A program made the position numbers and the translations under genes. Below are positions 17,855 through 27,508 of a DNA stretch of 64,000 nucleotides, one piece after another (position 1 is the first letter of the stretch; every line of letters starts with the position of its first letter). The stretch is from the NCBI GenBank assembly GCA_964342485.1, contig CAYFFO010000005.1, positions 1-64,000 on the forward strand, given 5' to 3'. The notes beneath the pieces were generated by a model. It ran no database searches and was not told the origin of the DNA. It saw only the letters and a program-made list of their open reading frames with translations. The DNA is from CAYFFO01 sp964342485 (GTDB lineage: Bacteria > Chloroflexota > Dehalococcoidia > Lucifugimonadales > CAJWER01).

Positions 17855-18822
17855 AAATCCATCCTGAGAGACTCTATTGTTTGTCCATCTAGATTAAAAG
17901 TTGGTCCTGATCCAGTTTGTATAAAACCTATCGATTCAAGTAGCAATTTGCGAATTGCGTCTAAAGAAGATACGTTTGAATATATTCTAGATACACCTAT
18001 ACCATGAGCCCATGCAATTGCGGCATTTATAAGTTCTATCCAATGAGATCTTGAGTTTCCATAAATAAATCCATCTATTTGGCAACCGTCTTTATTGTCC
18101 AAAGATGCCGATGAAAGTCCAACGACTCGCTGACGTTCATCTAGAGCGACGAACCAGTTACCCATATTGTTATTTCTGAGATTGTTATATTTAGGATATA
18201 GACCCATACAAGATCGGACTATCCCGTATCTGGAAGAAAATAGACCTAGGTTTGAGTCAAGTATTTGCAAATCATGAGGATAAACTATTAATGGGATAAT
18301 TGGTATTCTAGCACTCGCATTGCCCTCTTGAATCTTTATTGAAGTAAAGTCATTATCAAAATAATCGATAAGAAACTTTTCTGGGGATCTCAAGTCTGTG
18401 ACATTAACCCAAATAATAGATGAAGCTAATTTTTGCCACCCAAGCCTATGATAGATTTTTTCGGCATTAGGATTCACTGTACCCAAAAACAGAGCCTTTC
18501 CTCCCAATGTTTTAAAATCGGTTATAGATTGTTGACAGAGCTTAGTTCCTAATCCTTCACCTCTTGATTCGGGCCTTGTTGCCACTACACTAAAACCTCC
18601 TAATTCAGGCACTTGCTTGCAAGTTGTAACCATTGTGGTAGTGGTAGGCAGGTCATCTGTTTCTATTAAATAGAGAGTAGACTGATTATAGTTCTTTTCT
18701 TCTCCGAGTAATACTCCTGGTTCTATATCTGGTGAATCACCGAAAATATCTTGCCAGAAAGTTTGAAGACGATCATTTAAACTTTTCTCTATGGGTATCT
18801 CTAATTTACTGTAGGTTGTCAT
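17851..18822 (-). CDS. GNAT N-acetyltransferase, double-domain
   Basis: A 323-residue protein with an N-terminal GNAT domain: GGFSVVATRPESRGEGLGTKLCQQ carries the acetyl-CoA loop at about 75-98, followed by ALFLGTVNPNAEKIYHRLGW. The C-terminal half has a second, weaker GNAT-like pattern (NWFVALDERQRVVGLSSA, AAIAWAHGIGVSRIYSNVSS, LLLESIGFIQTG) lacking the clear R/Q-G-x-G loop. Tandem GNAT proteins acetylate small amines or peptides. The acceptor is unknown. It sits directly upstream of, and overlaps, the GH-like gene. Confidence 0.8.
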   Translation of the reverse strand: MTTYSKLEIPIEKSLNDRLQTFWQDIFGDSPDIEPGVLLGEEKNYNQSTLYLIETDDLPTTTTMVTTCKQVPELGGFSVVATRPESRGEGLGTKLCQQSITDFKTLGGKALFLGTVNPNAEKIYHRLGWQKLASSIIWVNVTDLRSPEKFLIDYFDNDFTSIKIQEGNASARIPIIPLIVYPHDLQILDSNLGLFSSRYGIVRSCMGLYPKYNNLRNNNMGNWFVALDERQRVVGLSSASLDNKDGCQIDGFIYGNSRSHWIELINAAIAWAHGIGVSRIYSNVSSLDAIRKLLLESIGFIQTGSGPTFNLDGQTIESLRMDL

Positions 18823-18830
18823 TTGTTTTT

Positions 18831-18865
18831 AAAACTGTATATTGAAGCATTCAATATACAGTTTT
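18831..18865. terminator. strong bidirectional hairpin terminator
   Basis: A perfect 16-bp inverted repeat (18831-18846 and 18850-18865) with a 3-base loop, flanked by AAAA and TTTT inside the stem. It lies just downstream of the substrate-binding protein gene (minus strand) and just upstream of the GNAT start, and probably ends the transporter transcript. Confidence 0.75.
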
Positions 18866-18887
18866 CGAGTGCCTATTTATTCGAATT

Positions 18888-21233
18888 CTATTTTTCAGAG
18901 GACTGTGAAACATTATCTTTCCCATCTAAAAAGAAATAGAGTTCTCCGTAAAAACCTACTGTATCGGCTACATGTGTGTCTGGTGCATTCAAAAAATTAT
19001 TACGGTTGATGACGATTCCTCTAGAAGCACCCGAGTGTGCCGATACGCTCAACATGAACTTCTGCTCACCGTGGATTCTATGAATTTCTTTGCCGATTTC
19101 AATACGTTCTGGAGAAAATTGTGATTTTCCACGACCTATGTGCCAGTTGTCATGAAGCCATGCTATCGTACCAGTAGGGTCTGCAGGATAAGTATCTTTT
19201 GGAGCAGAAGGTTCCCAAATGGTGCTGATCTTACAGTCACACCTAGGTTGATAACCGCCATTTGTAGGTATTGCGCCTTTTGGACCTCGTTTCATACTGC
19301 TGTCCAAGTCGGAAATATCAGGTGAGAATGCTGGGCCTCCTCCTGTACCGCAGCAGCGTGTCCAAGCGGCAAACCAAGGATTAGCTCCGTAGTAACCAAA
19401 GTGCCCCTGTAACATTGCTAGGTATTCTTTACCAGGATAACTAAGTGTCCAGGGTGCATTCATTGGTTTGTTATTGATCTCTATACCAATATCAGCAAAG
19501 TAGTCACGCTGGAGCACCATAATGTCAGCTGTTGGCCCTAGTTCAGATAGATGGCTGAATGAAAGTCTATTCCCGGAACCATCACTACGTAGCCTAAAGC
19601 CGTCACTGTCTTTTTGTGACAAACCTAATCTATCTAAGATTTCGTTCGCTTTACTTGGATCATATTCAGTATTATGAAAAGCCCAGTCATCTCCTGGGTA
19701 GTAAGGTGTGGATGGATGAGACACCCAATTTTTAGGTGTGCCAAGGCCTAGTAGGATGGTATCGTTAATTGCCTCTCGATCGATTCCTAAAGATAAGGCT
19801 TGTCTAAAATCACTTGTCCTGAGCCATTTGCCGATTTCTGGATCAGAATTGTAAGTCTGAACTATACTAGTAGTAAAATCACCAGGGCCTACTTGTGGCC
19901 ATATTTTTATGTTGTAGTCACCTTTGGACATATTTGAACGATAAAGAGGAATTTCTTGTATTTGGTATCCAAGAGCTGAAAGATCACTTTCCCCAGCCAT
20001 ACCACGAAACACTCCTACTTCTCTGCTTTCGACTTTAATATTCATAAACCCGTCGATATACGGTAGTTGGTTACCTTCCGGGTCTACTTCGAAAAAGAAA
20101 GGATTAGAGGTCCAAGTGTTCAAGGCTTCGGAGTGACTTTCTAGTGTAAATGGTCCCATTAATGGTTTACCTACGTGAGTCGACTCGTTATTTTTAATAC
20201 CCCAGAATCTTGGCCAGTCGACAGCTTCTTCGGAGGTTATTAATTTTTTCAGGTTGTCTGGATCCGCATAATCTTGATGGAACTGTTTCATATAGTGTGC
20301 AGGAGTATAAAAACAAAAATAAAATGAAGTACATTTGGAGCCGGGTCGCACTTCACCTTCCATTAATATAAAGTCTGGAGAATCCCAAGTTAGTGTCCAG
20401 TTTAAATCGTCGATTACTTTAAATCTGACTAAATTTCCAGTAACAGAGTCTAGCCATTGAGTCTGAGGGGTTTGGTGCAAAGTTTTATTTAGATTAACAT
20501 CTTCCCATGCAAATCTGATGTCTTCCATTGTCATTGGGGTACCATCTGACCAATGTATACCTTCCCTTAGCGTAAAAGTATAGACTCGCCCATCTTCACT
20601 TACTTTGTGGAATCCAACGTGCGGTAATTTTACAAATTCGTTTGCGTTCTTTTTATGCCAGTATAGTCTATTACTGGGTTCACTACCTGTACTCGTAATT
20701 CTCCATGTCCCCCCATATGTACCGATTCCATGTGGAGGCCGCACAACTTTGAAGTTTTTGGGTAGTCTATCCTCAACAGGAGGAAGTTTGCCTTCTTTGA
20801 CTAAGTCGCTGAATTTAGGATTTTCTGTAAGTTCAGTAGGTTTGGGTCCTGTATATACATAATCCCAATATACCCCTGGTATTTGTGGGCTCGGGACATA
20901 CTTATATTCAATTTCCGTTTTCCTCATTGGGGCTTCTCTTTCAGTGATCGTCCCCTTTCCAATTTGTTGATTTGTTTCAAGATTAGACGCAGGGGTATTT
21001 TTAAGAGAAGGTTTTGGCCGAGCAGCAGGTTCAGGTTGGGCTGCTTTCTTAGCCTCGGCCTTTTGTACGGGCAAAGCGGTTGCAGCTGGTGGAGCTGCAG
21101 CTGGAGCTATGGGTTGCGCTGGTGGAGGTGGTTCTGGAGGAGTTTCAACTGCACCGCAGGCAAGTATTATTCCAATGGGTAATACAATGTATATCAGTAA
21201 AATTGTTGATCGTTTTACCCAATTTTGTTCCAT
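18888..21233 (-). CDS. ABC transporter substrate-binding lipoprotein, family 5 (peptide/nickel type)
   Basis: A 781-residue exported lipoprotein. The N-terminus is KR followed by a hydrophobic stretch and lipobox IILAC (Cys26), then an Ala/Pro-rich tether to about residue 90. The SBP_bac_5 core includes YTFTLREGIHWSDGTPMTMEDIRFAWED and LRTSDFRQALSLGIDREAIND. I chose the ATG at 21233 because AGGAG lies 7 bases upstream; a Met 18 bases further up would overlap that site. It likely binds a peptide or other organic solute outside the membrane. Its permeases and ATPases are not adjacent; an orphan DppB-type permease is at 30355. Confidence 0.9.
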   Translation of the reverse strand: MEQNWVKRSTILLIYIVLPIGIILACGAVETPPEPPPPAQPIAPAAAPPAATALPVQKAEAKKAAQPEPAARPKPSLKNTPASNLETNQQIGKGTITEREAPMRKTEIEYKYVPSPQIPGVYWDYVYTGPKPTELTENPKFSDLVKEGKLPPVEDRLPKNFKVVRPPHGIGTYGGTWRITSTGSEPSNRLYWHKKNANEFVKLPHVGFHKVSEDGRVYTFTLREGIHWSDGTPMTMEDIRFAWEDVNLNKTLHQTPQTQWLDSVTGNLVRFKVIDDLNWTLTWDSPDFILMEGEVRPGSKCTSFYFCFYTPAHYMKQFHQDYADPDNLKKLITSEEAVDWPRFWGIKNNESTHVGKPLMGPFTLESHSEALNTWTSNPFFFEVDPEGNQLPYIDGFMNIKVESREVGVFRGMAGESDLSALGYQIQEIPLYRSNMSKGDYNIKIWPQVGPGDFTTSIVQTYNSDPEIGKWLRTSDFRQALSLGIDREAINDTILLGLGTPKNWVSHPSTPYYPGDDWAFHNTEYDPSKANEILDRLGLSQKDSDGFRLRSDGSGNRLSFSHLSELGPTADIMVLQRDYFADIGIEINNKPMNAPWTLSYPGKEYLAMLQGHFGYYGANPWFAAWTRCCGTGGGPAFSPDISDLDSSMKRGPKGAIPTNGGYQPRCDCKISTIWEPSAPKDTYPADPTGTIAWLHDNWHIGRGKSQFSPERIEIGKEIHRIHGEQKFMLSVSAHSGASRGIVINRNNFLNAPDTHVADTVGFYGELYFFLDGKDNVSQSSEK

Positions 21234-21315
21234 AAAAAAACTCCTGATCAAATCTTGTACACGAAATTAAGTTACGCCTAACATATTTTAGTGTCAAGGT
21301 AAACTTAGTCAGGTT

Positions 21316-22191
21316 TCAGATACCTATGCTTGATGAGAATTCTGCTACACCCTTGACCCCGGGTTGAATTCTGAAAAGCCCTCCTGCCCCAATGCCGTTG
21401 TTGGCCTTATCTTCTCCTCCGCCTGTAGTAATATACATATCTTCATATTTATCACCGCCAAATATAACGCTGGTTACATTTTTTGCTGGTAGCGTGATCC
21501 GTCTTTCTTCTCTACCGGATGTGTCATATCTTATTACTGAAGATCCACCCCAGCGAGCTGACCATACGTATCCTTCTGCATCTACTGTCATACCGTCGGG
21601 ATATCCGTCCGATTCTGGTTTCATATCTACAAAAACCCGTTTGTTGCTAATAGAACCCGTTTCTATTGTATAGTCAAAGATGTGAATCTGGTTATCGTCC
21701 GTGTCCGTATAGTAGAGTTGTGTTCGGTCGGGAGTTAGTCCCATTCCATTGGAAATTCCAACTTTTCGAATAATTGGAAATATTCTAAGATTTCTATCTA
21801 ATCTATAAAGAGTTCCGAGCCGTGCTGATCCTTTGCTGGAATCCTGAGGCATAGTCCCACAGAAAACTCTCCCATTGGGGTCCGTGAACACGTCATTAAA
21901 TCGATTGTTTTCTTCACCAGGAAGTTTATCAATTAAATAGTTTAAGTTTCCCTTGTCCCAGGTAGCTATAGCACCACCGCTCATAAATAGCAGTAAAGAT
22001 CCATTCTCCTGGATAGTAAAGCCTCCTACAATTTCACCGTTATAGAATTGTTCATGCTCGTTTCTGTCAGGATAGTAACGAAACATTTTACCGTTAGGTA
22101 TGTCCGACCAATACAAACATTTTTTTTGCGGGTCCCACAAAGGGCCTTCTCCAACTTCGCATTTATAATCGGCTATTAATTCAGGTTTCAT
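21316..22191 (-). CDS. SMP-30/gluconolactonase/LRE family protein
   Basis: A 291-residue six-bladed beta-propeller. The N-terminal CEVGEGPLWDP contains the metal-ligand Glu. NNRFNDVFTDPNGRVFCGTM, SNGMGLTPD and YPDGMTVDAEGYVWSARWGG are the expected metal and lactone-site segments. Members hydrolyse sugar or aldonate lactones with a divalent metal. It is cytoplasmic by sequence. It lies about 80 bases upstream of the substrate-binding protein gene on the same strand and may act in catabolism of what that protein imports, but this is inference. Confidence 0.85.
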   Translation of the reverse strand: MKPELIADYKCEVGEGPLWDPQKKCLYWSDIPNGKMFRYYPDRNEHEQFYNGEIVGGFTIQENGSLLLFMSGGAIATWDKGNLNYLIDKLPGEENNRFNDVFTDPNGRVFCGTMPQDSSKGSARLGTLYRLDRNLRIFPIIRKVGISNGMGLTPDRTQLYYTDTDDNQIHIFDYTIETGSISNKRVFVDMKPESDGYPDGMTVDAEGYVWSARWGGSSVIRYDTSGREERRITLPAKNVTSVIFGGDKYEDMYITTGGGEDKANNGIGAGGLFRIQPGVKGVAEFSSSIGI

Positions 22192-22309
22192 GAGAACTCC
22201 CTGTTGTAGTCCATAGTTAATTGGAGTCTAGCAGTCGTTTTTACAATAGGCAACTTAAGCTATTAATATACTAAAGTTAGCTTATAACTTTTACTATTTT
22301 GGATATTTA

Positions 22310-23382
22310 TTAATTGCTATGGAAAATAGACCCAACTATTGAAACGTAAGAAGTATTTTTATTGTCTGCAGGACATTGCTTGTATCCCATTGATTCACCT
22401 TGTGAGCCGGCAAGTAGTTTCAATGCTACATATATAGGAGGTATCCCACAGATTTTCCGTTGGTCTGATTCTTTCCGGGAAATATCTATAAATGTCGAAG
22501 AATCTATTGCATCTATCGCTTTTATAGACTCAGCGTCTTTTATAGCAAGGGATCGTTGATTGATGTTGTTAATCGGTTGGCGATCTCCAAAAGCTGGTCC
22601 TACGTGAGATAGATCACCAGCAGCGATAACTAGCGTGCGCCTTTCTTTAGTAACTTTTTTCAGGTAATCAATTGCTTCGTTCATCTGCTCGTCTTCTTCT
22701 ATATTTTTGTTTCCAGCAAGGTATTCGTAAAAAGATCCACATAGTATAGGTACCATTGGAACGGGTCTTTCCAAATACCTGTGCAACCAATTACATGATA
22801 GTTCTATAGAATGTTCATTTATGTGATGAATTTCGTCAGCAAAAGCTGATTCTGTTCCAATTACGTTGGATAACTTTCTAACGACTTCGACTTCAGTAGG
22901 CAATTGTCCGATTGGTGTTGCGTAGTTCTGCTTTGTCAATGTGAGTGATCCAGNNNNNNNNNNNNNNNNNNNNNNNNNNNNNNNNNNNNNNNNNNNNNNN
23001 NNNNNNNNNNNNNNNNNNNNNNNNNNNNNNNNNNNNNNNNNNNNNNNNNNNNNAAAGCTGAATCAATTACATTTTTGGAAGTTTGATTTTCTAAAAGGTA
23101 AGCATTGTTAAGGCTAGTAAGAAGCTCTTTAATGTCTTCTTGTGAAATGTACATTCCTGATCTAAGCAAAATGGTTGATTGTAAACCACCTATATCTCTA
23201 CTACCGTCTAAAAGAGGAATAATTGAGGCCATCGTATCTGGTACGAGGACAGTATTACTGGATAAAGCAAGAGGGTCTCGCAAGGTCAAGAAATTATTTC
23301 CGTTATATTGAGTCCATTGTGGTTGGACTTGTCTTAATTTAGGTTTTCCAAGTTCGGTTTTGTCAGGTTGTGTTTTAGGCAA
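22310..23382 (-). CDS. MEMO-family (AmmeMemoRadiSam system B-type) protein, interrupted by assembly gap
   Basis: I read one gene split by the 100-N gap. Before the gap, ~109 residues form an N-terminal domain (TLRDPLALSSNTVLVPD, ISQEDIKELLTSL). After it, ~214 residues match the Memo fold: LTLTKQNYATPIGQLPTE, HSIELSCNWLHRYL, VPILCGSF, IAAGDLSHVGPAFGD. The post-gap frame is open into the Ns, and its GSLTLT lead-in matches the middle of a Memo domain, so the TTG at 22939 is not a start. The lost part should hold the first Memo histidines. Family function is unsettled, with links to radical-SAM AmmeMemo systems and to dioxygenase-like metal sites. Confidence 0.75.
22954..23053. other. assembly gap of 100 N
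   Basis: Exactly 100 undetermined bases. Because the true length is unknown, the frames on either side need not agree; this explains the apparent split of the MEMO gene. Confidence 0.99.
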
Positions 23383-23537
23383 AGCTAAAGCTCTCTCAGG
23401 GTATTCTATCGTGCCTAAACTTATCTCAAAAATTTAGTCGCAATACCTTTGGATATGGATTTATCTAATGTAGTAATCTTTTTATTTAGGCTCTAATTTT
23501 GTTTTTTGATTTTGCAATCGGAATTTAAAAAACAGGG

Positions 23538-24338
23538 CTATTTTTTTATTCCTGACGATACCAAAGTATCTTGGAGTGCATCACCATTTTCCTGCCACCA
23601 ACTATATAAAATTGCCAAGTCTGTTCCAATAGAAAAATGTCTCACGCCCATATCTATAAATTCTTTTGCGTCATCTGGGCTTCCTATTTCAGCTCGAGGA
23701 GGAATCCCTTTATCTAATGCGCTTTTAAATACTTTATCGCGAGCAGCAATAACATCTGGGTGTTTTGTTTGGCCTGCTAATCCTATACTCATTGAGTAGT
23801 CTGTTGCTCCCCACTGTATCATGTCGACTCCAGGTATAGACAATATTTCATCAAGTTCCTCAACAGCACCTTTCTTCTCTATCATTACTGCCACTACTGT
23901 ACTGTTGATTAACTCAACATAATCGGCTGAACCTCCATATCCCATATAGGTATTTCTGCGTGTTGCAGCTCCATAAAGTCCAGGTTCTGATGGTGTATCA
24001 GCTTTAGCGATTTGTACACATTTTCTAACATCATCTGCAGAACGACAGTCAGTAAATAAAACACTATTAAATCCCGACCCAATACCTCTCTGACCCAAAA
24101 ATTCTTGATGACTTTGATCGACCTTAATCATAGAACCTAGGTTGTGCAATTCAGCAGCACGACAAATGTTATCTAGATCATGCAGATCAAATGAACCATA
24201 CTCGGCCACAAACTCTATATAGTCGTAAGCACCAGTATGACCTATGGCTTCAATTGCAGATGGCCAAGTTGAAAGAAGATGTGTGCTTAAAGTAGGCTCA
24301 TTACGGTCCAGCTTTTCTCTAATTATATTTCGCTTCAA
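23538..24338 (-). CDS. HpcH/HpaI aldolase family protein
   Basis: A 266-residue class II aldolase of the HpcH/HpaI/citrate lyase family. Key segments are YDYIEFVAEYGSFD (substrate-side strand), RSADDVRKCVQIAK, VAVMIEKKGAVEELDEILSIPGVDMI with the metal-ligand Glu, and a GATDYSMSIG turn with the ligand Asp. Members cleave 4-hydroxy-2-oxo acids to pyruvate and an aldehyde. The alanine or glycine-rich turns differ from HpaI, so the substrate is open. A second paralogue is at 51694. It is transcribed away from the tRNA pair. Confidence 0.8.
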   Translation of the reverse strand: MKRNIIREKLDRNEPTLSTHLLSTWPSAIEAIGHTGAYDYIEFVAEYGSFDLHDLDNICRAAELHNLGSMIKVDQSHQEFLGQRGIGSGFNSVLFTDCRSADDVRKCVQIAKADTPSEPGLYGAATRRNTYMGYGGSADYVELINSTVVAVMIEKKGAVEELDEILSIPGVDMIQWGATDYSMSIGLAGQTKHPDVIAARDKVFKSALDKGIPPRAEIGSPDDAKEFIDMGVRHFSIGTDLAILYSWWQENGDALQDTLVSSGIKK

Positions 24339-24547
24339 GTTTATTCCTCCGTGAGATGTTCAGTCTATTTGATATTGAAAGTTCCAAATTTACTAAAAAA
24401 TAAGAATCTCTTTCATTTAAGAAAGTGATTATAGACTATAGAGGTATTCTTGACACCTGATTAATTTAACCAAGATCAAAATTCATAATTTTGGAGTTGT
24501 AAAAAACATGTTAGCGATAAAGACTCCATTACCATTGGATAAAATAC

Positions 24548-24622
24548 TGGAGCGGGAGACGGGATTCGAACCCGCGACATCTTCCTTGGCAAGGAAGTGC
24601 TCTACCACTGAGCTACTCCCGC
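24548..24622 (-). tRNA. tRNA-Gly (GCC)
   Basis: A complete cloverleaf on the minus strand with acceptor stem GCGGGAG / CTCCCGC, discriminator T, encoded CCA (24548-24550) and anticodon GCC at 24588-24590. Confidence 0.95.
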
Positions 24623-24641
24623 TTGAATTTTTCCTTGAGAG

Positions 24642-24717
<76 letters not shown>

Positions 24718-24942
24718 AACAATCATATCTTACGAATGTGCTGAAGGAAGTGTCAAGGATCGTAAGTTCCTGAATAGTTAATTTCGATGGAATCTGTATA
24801 GTTCAGTTCATTGAATTGCCCATTTTTGACGTTAGTTCTAGTCTGATAGTATAAATTGATATGGTCTGGATTTGTATTTTTGAATAATGTAAAATTTGTC
24901 TTCTAGATATTTATATGCAGCTATTTACGTTGGAGGCAGAAA

Positions 24943-26085
24943 TTGAATTCCAAAATCAAAGATAATCGAAATAAAAAGCTAGTTGTAATACAACTTGGTG
25001 GTGGAAATGATGCCCTTAATACAGTTATTCCTTATAGTGATGGCCTTTACTACGATTACCGCCCTTCTGTTGGAATTCCAGAAGAAGATGTGATCAAAAT
25101 AAATGACGAAGTTGGATTTAGACCTGGATTGGAACCCATTAAGAATCTTTGGGATCAAGGAAAAGTCGCGATTATTCAAGGAATAGGATATCCGAATCCT
25201 AATCGATCTCATTTCAGGTCTATGGATATTTGGCATACTGCTTTACCAGATGAGATTGGACAGGAAGGTTGGTTAGGTCAGGTTATACGTGAACTTGATC
25301 CAGATTCTGAAAACGTGCTAAAAGGAGTGAATTTTGGTAGGGGGCTTCCGAGGGCGTTAAGTGCTAAAGATGTTTCAGTTGCTTCAGTTGGTAATTTAGA
25401 CACGTACGGTTTGTTTCCTGATATGAAGGATGAAACTCTTAGAAAATATGCTGTAGATACATTCGCCCAAATGTATGGTGCAGATTTAGGTGTAGACTCA
25501 GTCATCGACTTTTTGGGACAAACAGGCTTGGATGCTATGAAGGGTGCAGATATACTTAAAACAGCTCCTGAAAAATATAGGTCAAATGTTGAATATGCTT
25601 CGAATCAGATAGCTAGTGATCTCAGAAGTGCAGCACAGGTTATGTTTGCTGACCTTGGTACACAGGTTTATTATGCGTCTCACGGTGGATATGATTCACA
25701 TTCGGGTGAACTCGCTACCCATGCTAGTCTTTGGGGAGAGTTAGCACCAGCAATAGGAGACTTCGTTGATGACGTGGAACAACATGGATACGGTGATGAC
25801 TCAATCGTTTTGGTATTTACTGAATTTGGGAGAAGGATAAAAGATAACGGCTCTGGAACAGATCATGGATCTGGAGGAGTTGCTTTTCTAATAGGTAACT
25901 CTGTGAAAGGTGGTTTATATGGTGATTACCCGTCATTGTCGCCTGAAGCACAACTTGAGGGAGATTTACATTTTAATAACGATTTTAGAATAACATATAC
26001 ATCCATACTTGAAGATTGGTTCCGTATGAATGCAGCTCCAATAGTTAACGGTACATTCGAGAAGTTTGATTTATTTAGAAACTAG
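24943..26085 (+). CDS. DUF1501 domain-containing protein
   Basis: A 380-residue DUF1501 protein of the sulfatase/phosphatase-like superfamily. Signatures are LVVIQLGGGNDALNTVIPY, NPNRSHFRSMDIWHTA, YYASHGGYDSHSGELATH, VFTEFGRRIKDNGSGTDHGSGGVAFLIG. It starts with TTG behind a GGAGG at 24932-24936. DUF1501 proteins usually carry a Tat signal, but this one begins directly at the first strand and has none, so it may be cytoplasmic. An amidohydrolase follows 16 bases downstream. Function of the family is not established. Confidence 0.85.
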   Translation: MNSKIKDNRNKKLVVIQLGGGNDALNTVIPYSDGLYYDYRPSVGIPEEDVIKINDEVGFRPGLEPIKNLWDQGKVAIIQGIGYPNPNRSHFRSMDIWHTALPDEIGQEGWLGQVIRELDPDSENVLKGVNFGRGLPRALSAKDVSVASVGNLDTYGLFPDMKDETLRKYAVDTFAQMYGADLGVDSVIDFLGQTGLDAMKGADILKTAPEKYRSNVEYASNQIASDLRSAAQVMFADLGTQVYYASHGGYDSHSGELATHASLWGELAPAIGDFVDDVEQHGYGDDSIVLVFTEFGRRIKDNGSGTDHGSGGVAFLIGNSVKGGLYGDYPSLSPEAQLEGDLHFNNDFRITYTSILEDWFRMNAAPIVNGTFEKFDLFRN

Positions 26086-26101
26086 GTGATTTTTTCGAAT
26101 C

Positions 26102-26941
26102 ATGATTGATGATTGGTCATTAAAGTGGATTGATGCTCATGTGCATATTTGGACACAGGATGTTAACAGATATCCTGCCTCAGGTTTCGACGTTTCTACT
26201 TTAGAACCTAAAGAATTTACCCCCGAATGGTTGTTTCGTTACTGTAGACCTTTTCAAGTGGGGAAAATAGTATTGGTTCAGTCTGTATATAGTACTGACA
26301 ATAGCTATATGCTAGATTCAGCGCGAAGATATCCAGGTATTTTTTCAGTAGTTGGTATGATAGATCATGATACTGCAAATATCGAAGAAAAAATGTATGA
26401 GGATAAAAAGGCAGGTGTTAGAGCTTATAGAGTCATTTTACCAATGGGGAATTCAGAGGGTTTTCTTGATGATATTGGATATAAACGGATGTTCAAAATA
26501 GCAGCTGGTACCGATCAGGCAATTTGTTTGCTATCTTATCCAGATGGACTATCTGAGATTAATCGGATCTGTAAGGATTATGAAGATACAATAATTGTTA
26601 TTGATCACATGGCAAGAATCGGAGAAGGCAATGAGATTTTGGATGAACATATAGATCTTTTGTGCAATTTGTCTAGATACCCAAACGTATATGTCAAGCT
26701 TTCAAGATTCCATGCTCTTGGTAACCGTCATGAAGAACACGAAGATTTACTACCTCTTATCAACAGGGTAATTGAAACTTTTGGACAAGATAGAGTTATG
26801 TGGGGAAGCGATTCTCCATATCAAGTCGTTGAAGAAAGCTACTCTAATTCAATTAACCTTGTACGCTATAATTTAGGATTGTCAGACAGTGAACTGTCTG
26901 CTGTTTTATCTGATACTGCAAATAAGGTATTTTTTAATTAA
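26102..26941 (+). CDS. amidohydrolase family 2 (PDC hydrolase-like) protein
   Basis: A 279-residue TIM-barrel metal hydrolase. The HxH motif is in WIDAHVHIW (residues 14 and 16). Further ligands are IVIDHMAR and the C-terminal MWGSDSPY aspartate. The family includes 2-pyrone-4,6-dicarboxylate hydrolases, aminocarboxymuconate decarboxylases and sugar lactonases. The short length and DxHxHxW start fit the lactonase/PDC-hydrolase side. Spacing of 16 bases from the DUF1501 gene indicates an operon. Confidence 0.85.
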   Translation: MIDDWSLKWIDAHVHIWTQDVNRYPASGFDVSTLEPKEFTPEWLFRYCRPFQVGKIVLVQSVYSTDNSYMLDSARRYPGIFSVVGMIDHDTANIEEKMYEDKKAGVRAYRVILPMGNSEGFLDDIGYKRMFKIAAGTDQAICLLSYPDGLSEINRICKDYEDTIIVIDHMARIGEGNEILDEHIDLLCNLSRYPNVYVKLSRFHALGNRHEEHEDLLPLINRVIETFGQDRVMWGSDSPYQVVEESYSNSINLVRYNLGLSDSELSAVLSDTANKVFFN

Positions 26942-26975
26942 TTTCCCATGTATAGACATGATTGCGATTTCGGAT

Positions 26976-27455
26976 TCACGATTTTATCCATTTTTTAGAT
27001 AATATAGGATAGTCTTGACTCATAGACAACAGATTGCTGTTTTCGATTTTTGCAAATAGGCCTGTGGCTTTTGCGGCAACGATGCCGTTCTTCAATTCTA
27101 TCCATCCTTCAGTTTCCCACAACCCATGTTTTGAGGATTTCTTCTTACCATACGCAGTGATTTCTGTGTTAATAGGAATGGGTTTTAAGTAACGGACTTC
27201 TAGTTTAGCTGTCACGGTCCACCTGTTTTCGAGTACAGAAACTCTACTCATAACTTCATCAAGTACTGTATAAATTATTCCTCCGTGTATATATCCAGGG
27301 AAACCTTGATTTTCAGGTTGAGCTGAGTAAGTAGTTTTTACTTTGTTATCATGTTTAGTAAATTTAAGTTGAAGGCCTGATGAATTTCTAGGTCCACAAG
27401 CAAAGCATAATCCGTAATCGGTATTGTCATTTAGAGGGACATTATTTTGATTCAA
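26976..27455 (-). CDS. PaaI-type hotdog thioesterase
   Basis: A 159-residue hotdog-fold protein. The N-terminal CFACGPRNSSGLQLKF and the GFPGYIHGGIIYTVLDEVMS helix segment are characteristic of PaaI-like acyl-CoA thioesterases. The KLEVRYLKPIPINTEI strand completes the core. It would cleave acyl-CoA esters in the cytoplasm; substrate unknown. It converges with the upstream amidohydrolase and lies 53 bases upstream of the start-to-stop spacer with the PAD-like gene. Confidence 0.85.
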   Translation of the reverse strand: MNQNNVPLNDNTDYGLCFACGPRNSSGLQLKFTKHDNKVKTTYSAQPENQGFPGYIHGGIIYTVLDEVMSRVSVLENRWTVTAKLEVRYLKPIPINTEITAYGKKKSSKHGLWETEGWIELKNGIVAAKATGLFAKIENSNLLSMSQDYPILSKKWIKS

Positions 27456-27508
27456 ATTTCTATGCCTGCCTAATTTATTAAAAAGGGAAGAATTTTAGTT
27501 ATATTTAA

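Noticed and set aside
22310..22939. Separate Memo gene starting with TTG at 22939
   Set aside because: The frame is open into the gap and the residues before the TTG continue the Memo pattern.
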